Assembly: GCA_016870425.1 (NCBI GenBank)
Contig: VGBQ01000081.1
Coordinates: 1-10,631 of the forward strand
Source of the DNA: Actinomycetota bacterium
Lineage (GTDB): Bacteria; Actinomycetota; Actinomycetes; S36-B12
Direction: 5' to 3'
DNA: 10,631 bases
Shown here: piece after piece, positions 5,329 to 10,631 of the stretch
Layout: each line of letters opens with the position of its first letter
Numbering within the stretch: the first letter of the stretch is position 1
The notes under the pieces: generated by a model
Databases searched by the model: none
Told to the model about the DNA's origin: nothing
Seen by the model: only the letters and a program-made list of their open reading frames with translations
Made by a program: the position numbers and the translations under genes

Positions 5329-6468
5329 TCAGTCGCGCGGCGCTCCGTCGAAGACGACGATGTCATCGCGGTGGATGACCTCCCGCTCGTACTCCGGACC
5401 CCGCTCTCGAGCCAGATCCCGTGTCGACCTGCCCAGGAGCCCGGGGAGTTCCGCTGAGTCGTAGTTGACCAGCCCGCGGGCGATCGTGTGGCCGTTTTGG
5501 TCCAGAAGGTCGACCGGGTCGCCCGCCGTGAACTCCCCTTCCACTTGCGTCACACCAGCGGGCAGGAGAGAGGCGCGCCGGCCGACGACAGCCTTCACGG
5601 CACCGGCGTCCAGGTGCAGGCGCCCCTGGGGCGTGCTCGCATGGCCGAGCCAGAGCAGACGCGTGGGGGTACGCCGACCCGTCGGCACGAAGACGGTGCC
5701 GGCCTCATCGCCCGCCAGTGCTTCACGGGCGGCGGACGCGTGTGCCAGCACCACCGGGATGCCGGCAGCCGTCGCGATCCGCGCCGCCTCGACCTTCGTG
5801 GCCATGCCGCCCAGGCCCACCCCGGATCCGACTCCGCCGATGGCGACGTCAGACAACTCGGCCATGTCCGTCACCTCGGGGATGAGTCGCGCGTCGCCCT
5901 TGCCCGGAGGCCCGTCGTAGAGACCGTCGACATCCGACAGCAGCACGAGAGCATCGGCGTGCACGAGGTGGGCGACCAACGCGGCAAGACGATCGTTGTC
6001 TCCCAGGCGGATCTCATCGGTCGCCACGGTGTCGTTTTCGTTGACGATTGGCACCACGCCCATCTCAGCGAGCCTGTCCAGCGTGCGCTGCGCATTGCGA
6101 TAGTGCGAGCGCCGCGTCATGTCGTCCGCGGTCAGCAAGACCTGGCCCACCGTGATGCCACGGGCCGCGAACGCCGCCGAGTAGTGCGCGAGAAGCACTC
6201 CCTGGCCGACGCTCGCGGAGGCCTGCTGGGTGGCGAGGTCCCGGGGACGGTGGCTGAGTCCCAGCATGGGGAAGCCGGTCGCGATCGCGCCGCTCGACAC
6301 CAGGATCACCTGACTTCCCTGGGCGATCCGGTCAGCGACGACACCGACCAACTGCGTGACACGCGCGGCGTCGATCCCTCCGCCCGGCTTGGTGAGCGAG
6401 GAGGACCCCACCTTCAGGACCGTGCGCTGCGCCTGGGCGATCGAGCGGCGCGCAGCCCGGGCGCTCAC
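5329..6468 (-). CDS. proB: Glutamate 5-kinase ProB with C-terminal PUA domain
   Basis: ProB phosphorylates glutamate with ATP to gamma-glutamyl phosphate, the first and usually proline-inhibited step of proline synthesis. The 379-residue product has the amino-acid kinase domain (about 14-265) with VLKVGSSSLT (17-26), SSGAIATG (58-65), NENDTV (143-148), GDNDRLAA (157-164), LLSDVDGLYDG (176-186) and GGMATK (220-225). A PUA domain (about 280-360) and the conserved IHRDD near the end follow. The long form with PUA is typical. It starts with GTG 6468, which overlaps the obgE stop (GTGA, 4 nt), so translation is likely coupled to obgE; this start also gives a normal N-terminus. The downstream 122-residue gene begins 21 nt after the stop. 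Confidence 0.98.
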   Translation of the reverse strand: MSARAARRSIAQAQRTVLKVGSSSLTKPGGGIDAARVTQLVGVVADRIAQGSQVILVSSGAIATGFPMLGLSHRPRDLATQQASASVGQGVLLAHYSAAFAARGITVGQVLLTADDMTRRSHYRNAQRTLDRLAEMGVVPIVNENDTVATDEIRLGDNDRLAALVAHLVHADALVLLSDVDGLYDGPPGKGDARLIPEVTDMAELSDVAIGGVGSGVGLGGMATKVEAARIATAAGIPVVLAHASAAREALAGDEAGTVFVPTGRRTPTRLLWLGHASTPQGRLHLDAGAVKAVVGRRASLLPAGVTQVEGEFTAGDPVDLLDQNGHTIARGLVNYDSAELPGLLGRSTRDLARERGPEYEREVIHRDDIVVFDGAPRD

Positions 6469-7838
6469 CAGTCCTCCAGGCGCCTGTCGGTGCCGCGTGG
6501 CCCCCGCGCCGCGGCATCCCCGGCGCCGATCGTGGGCTCCCAGTCGAACACCACCGCATCGTCGCCGGGACCGATGACGACGGTGCTGCCGGGGGCGGCG
6601 CCCTCGGCGAGGAGACGCTCCTCGACCCCGAGCCGCGCGAGGCGGTCAGCGAGGTAGCCGACAGCTTCCTCGTTGGCGAAGTCGGTCTGGCGCACCCAGC
6701 GCTCGGGCCGCGCCCCGGTGACGCGATAGATGGTCTCGCCCGTCTCGGGATGGGCCTGACGCCGCACCTCGAAGCCCGCATCATCGACCGCGGGCGGGGT
6801 GATGATGATGCGAGGTGGAGTGACCTCAGCCGTTGCCACCCGATGCTCCTTGACGAGAGCGGCCATCGCGAAGGACAACTCGCGCAATCCCTCGCGACTC
6901 ACCGCGGAGACCTCGAAGGCCGGCAGACCGCGCTCGGCGAGCAGCGGCGCCACCATGTCGGCGACCAGTCGACCATCGGGCAGGTCGATCTTGTTGAGGG
7001 CGACGAGACGGGGCCGGTCGGCGAGCCCGCCGTAGGCGGCGAGCTCGGCTTCGATGACATCGAGGTCGGCCAGGGGCTCTCGGTCCGCCTCGAGGGAGGC
7101 GGCATCGATTACGTGCACGATCACCGAGCAGCGCTCGATATGGCGCAGGAACTCCAGGCCTAGTCCCCGTCCCTCACTTGCCCCCGGGATGAGGCCCGGC
7201 ACGTCGGCGATCGTGTAGGTCACATCACCTGCTGTCACGACTCCGAGGTTGGGCACCAGCGTCGTGAAGGGATAGTCCGCGATCTTCGGTCGCGCCTGCG
7301 ACAGCGCCGCGATAAGGCTCGACTTGCCCGCACTCGGATAGCCGACGAGGGCGACGTCAGCCACGGACTTGAGTTCGAGCACGACGTCGCGATGTTCCCC
7401 TGGCTCACCCTTGAGCGCGAAGCCCGGCGCCTTGCGCCGCGGGGAGGCGAGAGCAGCGTTGCCGAGCCCTCCGCGTCCCCCACGGGCCAGGACATACGTG
7501 GAACCGCCGCCGGTGAGATCCGCGAGGATGTCCCCGTCGGCGCCCAGCACCACCGTGCCGTCAGGCACCGGGAGGATCACGTCATCACCATCGGCGCCAT
7601 TGCGATGTGACCCCTGGCCGGGGCGACCGTTGGTCGCCCGCTGATGAGGCCGGTGGTGGAAGCCAATGAGGGTGGTGACGCTGGGGTCGACCACGAGGAC
7701 GACATTGCCGCCGCGGCCGCCATTGCCGCCATCGGGGCCGCCCAGGGGCTTGAACTTCTCGCGGTGCACCGACGCGCAACCGTGACCGCCGTCTCCGGCA
7801 GAAGCGTGAAGATCGACCCGGTCGACGAAGGTGGTCAT
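6465..7838 (-). CDS. obgE: GTPase ObgE/CgtA
   Basis: Obg is an essential GTPase that binds the 50S subunit and links its maturation to the stringent response. The 457-residue product shows three domains. The Gly-rich Obg fold is at 1-158 (GGPDGGNGGRGG at 33-44, GRGGLGNA at 121-128). The G domain is at about 159-335, with G1 GYPSAGKSS (166-174), switch I FTTLVPNLGV (191-200), G3 DVPGL (212-216), G4 NKID (282-285) and G5 SAV (311-313). The OCT domain is at about 350-433, common in Gram-positive Obg. A short charged tail follows. ATG 7838 has GGGGA eight bases upstream. It lies 43 nt after rpmA, with a hairpin in between, and overlaps proB by 4 nt. Confidence 0.98.
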   Translation of the reverse strand: MTTFVDRVDLHASAGDGGHGCASVHREKFKPLGGPDGGNGGRGGNVVLVVDPSVTTLIGFHHRPHQRATNGRPGQGSHRNGADGDDVILPVPDGTVVLGADGDILADLTGGGSTYVLARGGRGGLGNAALASPRRKAPGFALKGEPGEHRDVVLELKSVADVALVGYPSAGKSSLIAALSQARPKIADYPFTTLVPNLGVVTAGDVTYTIADVPGLIPGASEGRGLGLEFLRHIERCSVIVHVIDAASLEADREPLADLDVIEAELAAYGGLADRPRLVALNKIDLPDGRLVADMVAPLLAERGLPAFEVSAVSREGLRELSFAMAALVKEHRVATAEVTPPRIIITPPAVDDAGFEVRRQAHPETGETIYRVTGARPERWVRQTDFANEEAVGYLADRLARLGVEERLLAEGAAPGSTVVIGPGDDAVVFDWEPTIGAGDAAARGPRGTDRRLEDW

Positions 7839-7858
7839 CGCACAGGTCCCCAGTCATA

Positions 7859-7876
7859 CGCGGTCGAGAGACCGCG
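7859..7876. other. Hairpin between rpmA and obgE
   Basis: CGCGGTC (7859-7865) and GACCGCG (7870-7876) form a perfect 7-bp stem with a four-base loop, TCTC in the mRNA sense. No T-run follows, so it is more likely a stability or processing element that sets different levels of rpmA and obgE than a full terminator. The function is inference. Confidence 0.5.
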
Positions 7877-7881
7877 AAGCG

Positions 7882-8136
7882 TCAGGCGTCGACGACGATG
7901 TTGACGACGCGGCGTCCGCGGAACGTGCCGAATTCCACGCGGCCCTGGCTCAGGGCAAAGAGGGTGTCATCCTTGCCGCGCCCGACGTTGGACCCGGGGT
8001 GGAAGTGAGTGCCGCGCTGCCGCACGATGATCTCGCCGGCGTTGACGAGCTGGCCGCCGAAGCGCTTGACGCCCAGTCGCTGGGCGTTGGAGTCACGACC
8101 GTTCTTCGAGCTGGATGCGCCCTTCTTATGAGCCAT
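7882..8136 (-). CDS. rpmA: 50S ribosomal protein bL27
   Basis: bL27 sits at the peptidyl-transferase centre, its N-terminal tail reaching toward the tRNA ends. The 84-residue product starts MAHKKGASSSKNGRDSNAQRLG, the family signature, and goes on GGQLVNAGEIIVRQRGTHFHPG and the GRGKDDTLFAL block, with a normal C-terminus (VVNIVVDA). The N-terminus begins directly with AHKKG, so there is none of the cleaved extension known from Firmicutes. It starts three bases after the rplU stop, so the two genes are surely co-transcribed. Confidence 0.99.
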   Translation of the reverse strand: MAHKKGASSSKNGRDSNAQRLGVKRFGGQLVNAGEIIVRQRGTHFHPGSNVGRGKDDTLFALSQGRVEFGTFRGRRVVNIVVDA

Positions 8137-8139
8137 GGG

Positions 8140-8457
8140 TCACGCCTTCGCCTTCGTGATGTCGGTGACCTTGACGCGCGTGAGGTCCTGACGGTGACCC
8201 TGACGGCGCCGGTAGCCGGTCTTGTTCTTGTAGCGCAGGATACGAATCTTGGGGCCACGCTCGTGACCCACGACCTCAGCCTGGACCGAGATGCCAGCCA
8301 GCTTGGCGGGGTCGGTGGTGACCGCGCCGTCATCGACGACCATGAGAGCAGGAAGGGTGACGGTGGCACCGGGCTCGGCATCGACGCGATCCATGACGAC
8401 GACGTCGCCGACGGCGACCTTCTCCTGCCGGCCTCCGGCGCGGACGATGGCGTACAC
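8140..8457 (-). CDS. rplU: 50S ribosomal protein bL21
   Basis: bL21 is a 23S rRNA-binding protein of the large subunit. The 105-residue product begins MYAIVRAGGRQEKVAVGDVV (GTG start) and has the conserved end GPKIRILRYKNKTGYRRRQGHRQ followed by LTRVKVTDI, so the length is normal. GTG 8457 has GAGGAG six bases upstream. It is the first gene of the rplU-rpmA-obgE-proB run, behind a candidate promoter and a structured leader. bL21 of some bacteria controls its own operon through leader RNA; whether that holds here is not shown. Confidence 0.99.
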   Translation of the reverse strand: MYAIVRAGGRQEKVAVGDVVVMDRVDAEPGATVTLPALMVVDDGAVTTDPAKLAGISVQAEVVGHERGPKIRILRYKNKTGYRRRQGHRQDLTRVKVTDITKAKA

Positions 8458-8477
8458 GTGGTGCTCCTCAAGGTGAT

Positions 8478-8510
8478 CGGCCCAGACGGGCCGGTGGGCG
8501 CCGCAGCGCC
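8478..8510 (-). promoter_or_regulatory. Two hairpins in the rplU leader
   Basis: On the minus strand GGCGC-TGCG-GCGCC (8510-8497) is followed by CGGCCC-GTCT-GGGCCG (8493-8478), a 5-bp and a 6-bp perfect stem three bases apart. They lie between the candidate -10 and the GAGGAG site of rplU. They could be a leader for feedback by bL21 or simple stability elements. Structures are seen; function is inferred. Confidence 0.45.
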
Positions 8511-8518
8511 GAGGGGAA

Positions 8519-8524
8519 AGGCTA
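8519..8524 (-). promoter_or_regulatory. Candidate -10 element for the rplU-rpmA-obgE operon
   Basis: TAGCCT on the minus strand fits TAnnnT. A possible -35, TTGGCC, stands 19 bp upstream, slightly far. The transcript would start near 8512 and have a leader of about 55 nt. A promoter is expected here, since a GC-rich hairpin closes the RNase gene just upstream. Confidence 0.4.
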
Positions 8525-8558
8525 CCCGACCGGGCAGGCGAGGGGCCAATCCGGGGCA

Positions 8559-8572
8559 GCCCCCGAGGGGGC
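8559..8572 (-). terminator. GC-rich hairpin just after the RNase E/G stop
   Basis: GCCCCC (8572-8567) pairs with GGGGGC (8564-8559) around a two-base turn, beginning one base after the stop codon at 8574-8576. There is no T-run. In high-GC actinobacteria such I-shaped hairpins are often treated as terminators, but read-through to rplU is possible. Confidence 0.5.
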
Positions 8573-8573
8573 C

Positions 8574-10631
8574 TCAGGCCTCGACCGCCTCAGGCTCCGC
8601 AGCGATCTCTACGTCCTCGGCCGCCTCGCCCAGGGACTTGGCGATGACGTCGGCGGGGTCCACCCCCTTGCCCTTGCGCTTGCCTGCCTTGGCAATGACG
8701 GGCTTGGCCTCGGCCTCGGGCAGGTGCAGGGAGACGTGATGGCCCCGCCCTCCGCAGGAATCGCAGGTGGTCGAGAAGACCTCGAGAAGACCCTGGCCGA
8801 TGCGCTTGCGCGTCATCTGGACCAGGCCCAGGGAGGTGACCTCGGCGACCTGGTGCTTGGTGCGATCCCGGCCCAGGCACTCGACGAGGCGGCGCAGCAC
8901 GAGGTCACGGTTGGACTCCAGGACCATGTCGATGAAGTCGATCACGATGATGCCGCCGACGTCACGCAGGCGCAGCTGGCGCACGATCTCCTCGGCAGCC
9001 TCGAGGTTGTTCTTGGTGACGGTCTCCTCGAGGTTGCCGCCCTGGCCGACGAACTTACCGGTGTTGACATCGATGACCGTCATCGCCTCGGTGCGGTCGA
9101 TCACGAGTGAGCCGCCCGACGGCAGCCACACCTTGCGGTCGAGCGCCTTGGTGAGCTGCTCTTCGACGCGGTACGCCGCGAACACATCCTTGGTGTCGGT
9201 CCACGTCTCAACGCGTTCGGCGAGGTCAGGTGCATCGGAGTCGACGTACACACGGACGTCCTTGGCGACGTCAGCTCCGGACACCACGAGCTTGGCGAAG
9301 TCCTCATTGAAGACGTCCCGGATCACCTTGACGGCGAGGTCGGGCTCAGCGCTCAACTGCGCGGGCGGCTGCGCCTTGGCGGCCGCTGACTCAATCTCTT
9401 CCCACTGAGCGCGTAGGCGCTCGACATCGCGCGTGAGCTCCTCTTCGCTGGCTCCCTCAGCAGCCGTGCGCACGATGACACCCGCGCCCTCGGGCATGAC
9501 CTTCTTGAGGATGGACTTCAAGCGGGTGCGCTCGGTGTCCGGCAACTTGCGCGAGATGCCCGTCATTGAGCCATCGGGCACGAAGACCAGATAGCGGCCC
9601 GGGAGCGAGATCTGGCTCGTGAGGCGGGCGCCCTTCTGGCCGATGGGGTCCTTGGTGACCTGCACGAGGACAGGGTCTCCGGACTTCAGTGCCATCTCGA
9701 TACGCCGAGGCTGGCCCTCGAGACCGGCGGCATCCCAGTTGACCTCACCGGCGTAGAGCACGGCATTGCGGCCGCGGCCGATATCGACGAACGCCGCCTC
9801 CATGGACGGCAGCACATTTTGCACGCGGCCGAGGTAGACATTGCCCACCATCGAGTTGGAGCTGCCGCGGTCGACGTAGTGCTCGACGAGCACTCCGTCC
9901 TCGAGGACCGCGATTTGGGTGCGCCCCGCTGTCTGGCGCACGACCATGACGCGCTCGACAGACTCCCGGCGCGCGAGGAACTCCGCCTCCGTGAGGATCG
10001 GCGCGCGCCGTCTGCCCGCATCACGACCTTCGCGGCGGCGCTGGCGCTTGGCCTCCAATCGCACGGAGCCCTTCAGTGCGGTTGCCTCATCTGAGCGCGA
10101 GCGGGGCTCGCGAACATGCACCGTGGTGCGCTCGGGGTCATCGGGGTCACCACCGGCATCCTGGCCACGGCGCCGACGGCGACGTCGACGTCGAGTGGAC
10201 GAGCCGCGACCCTCATCGTCATCGGAATCCGATGGCGCGTCGGACTCCGGCCCGGTGTCGGAAGTAGTGTCCGGCGCGTCAGCATCACCGGGACGTCGGC
10301 CGCGGCCACCACGGCGGCGGCGGCGGCGTGAACCTGCCTCGTCGCCCTCGGACGACTCGTCACGACCCGCAGCGTCGCTGGCTGAGGGGGAACGCCGGGA
10401 GCTGGCCTTGGTGGCAGCGACTGGGTCCGGCGCCTGGAACAGCGGCGTGGTGACGGCGGCCTTCTTCGCGGCCACCTTCTTCGCCGGCTTGTCCTCAGCA
10501 GCCTTCTTCGCGGCCGCCTTCTTCGCCGGCTTGTCCTCAGCCGCCTTCTTCACGGCCGCCTTCTTCGCCGGCTTGTCCTCAGCCGCCTTCTTCACGGCCG
10601 CCTTCTTCGCCGGCTTGTCCTCCGCCGCCTT
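8574..10631 (-). CDS. rne: Ribonuclease E/G family protein, 5' end outside the window
   Basis: This endoribonuclease starts mRNA decay and processes rRNA. The frame is open to the right edge, so the true start is outside; a GTG at 10595 lies inside a repeat and is unlikely to be the start. Numbering from it, residues 1-45 are Lys/Ala-rich 14-residue repeats, about 60-190 are disordered with Arg runs and acidic stretches, and an S1-type region starts near 250. IDVNTG (D509) and VIDFIDM (D553) supply the two metal-binding catalytic aspartates, equivalent to D303 and D346 of E. coli RNase E. CDSCGGRG (C611, C614) is the zinc-link. The C-terminal tail is short, about 50 residues with a KAGKRKGKG patch, so the disordered scaffold is mainly N-terminal, as in actinobacteria. 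The call of RNase E rather than G rests on size and taxonomy. Confidence 0.95.
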   Translation of the reverse strand, partial: KAAEDKPAKKAAVKKAAEDKPAKKAAVKKAAEDKPAKKAAAKKAAEDKPAKKVAAKKAAVTTPLFQAPDPVAATKASSRRSPSASDAAGRDESSEGDEAGSRRRRRRGGRGRRPGDADAPDTTSDTGPESDAPSDSDDDEGRGSSTRRRRRRRRRGQDAGGDPDDPERTTVHVREPRSRSDEATALKGSVRLEAKRQRRREGRDAGRRRAPILTEAEFLARRESVERVMVVRQTAGRTQIAVLEDGVLVEHYVDRGSSNSMVGNVYLGRVQNVLPSMEAAFVDIGRGRNAVLYAGEVNWDAAGLEGQPRRIEMALKSGDPVLVQVTKDPIGQKGARLTSQISLPGRYLVFVPDGSMTGISRKLPDTERTRLKSILKKVMPEGAGVIVRTAAEGASEEELTRDVERLRAQWEEIESAAAKAQPPAQLSAEPDLAVKVIRDVFNEDFAKLVVSGADVAKDVRVYVDSDAPDLAERVETWTDTKDVFAAYRVEEQLTKALDRKVWLPSGGSLVIDRTEAMTVIDVNTGKFVGQGGNLEETVTKNNLEAAEEIVRQLRLRDVGGIIVIDFIDMVLESNRDLVLRRLVECLGRDRTKHQVAEVTSLGLVQMTRKRIGQGLLEVFSTTCDSCGGRGHHVSLHLPEAEAKPVIAKAGKRKGKGVDPADVIAKSLGEAAEDVEIAAEPEAVEA
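10464..10631 (-). repeat. 42-bp tandem repeats within the RNase E/G gene
   Basis: Four units (10631-10590, 10589-10548, 10547-10506, 10505-10464) encode KAAEDKPAKKAAVK with changes only near the end of units three and four (AAAK, VAAK). The DNA units are almost identical, and the array continues past the window edge. The coded stretch is a basic, histone-H1-like disordered segment, probably binding RNA, and may vary in copy number between strains. Confidence 0.9.

Noticed and set aside
5488..6657. 389-codon plus-strand frame opposite proB and the end of obgE
   Set aside because: It is an antisense shadow of two certain genes, with shadow-type composition rich in Arg, His and Gly.
8502..8511. 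CAGCGCCGAG in the rplU leader, shared in reverse with the repeat near proA
   Set aside because: A 10-base match in GC-rich DNA is expected by chance and the flanks do not match.
10593..10595. GTG as start of the RNase E/G gene
   Set aside because: It lies inside one of the 14-residue repeats, and the same repeat frame continues upstream to the window edge.

Overview
The window is high-GC chromosomal DNA from an actinobacterium. The evidence is gene content and order (RNase E/G, rplU, rpmA, obgE, proB, proA, nadD, an LCP-type gene, rsfS, histidine phosphatase), frequent GTG starts, TAnnnT -10 elements and a Lys/Ala-rich tail on the RNase. I cannot place it below phylum/order level from sequence alone.

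All housekeeping genes read on the minus strand, so transcription runs from right to left. From the right: an RNase E/G gene cut by the window edge (8574-10631); a GC-rich hairpin right after its stop and a probable promoter with a structured leader; the bL21-bL27-Obg block (8457 down to 6465); proB, overlapping obgE by 4 nt; an uncharacterised 122-residue actinobacterial protein; proA, with a -10 element placed as for a leaderless mRNA. Further left come a 46-residue membrane protein, nadD, a degenerate LytR/CpsA/Psr-like membrane protein, rsfS, and the start of a histidine phosphatase cut by the left edge. These left-hand genes are spaced by 20, -4, about 31 and -1 nt and look like one operon. 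Together the genes serve ribosome assembly and silencing, RNA decay, proline synthesis and NAD synthesis.

The one break in this pattern lies at about 2476-3651, between proA and the nadD operon. A single plus-strand gene for a DUF559/AbiEi-like protein with a Vsr-type nuclease-fold C-terminus sits between two copies of a 68-bp element, of which 40 bp are perfectly identical. The left copy carries a perfect 13-bp inverted repeat and runs into a 38-bp tandem array. The right copy runs to the 3' end of proA, whose stop codon forms the loop of a small hairpin. This looks like an inserted cassette, or a solitary antitoxin-like gene framed by a dispersed repeat family, and it is the most interesting part of the window.

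Other points worth a second look: the small membrane-protein gene with its strong ribosome binding site, twin near-identical hairpins in its leader, the apparent leaderless start of proA, the hairpins in the rplU leader, the orphan 122-residue family between proB and proA, and the 42-bp tandem repeats coding the RNase tail.
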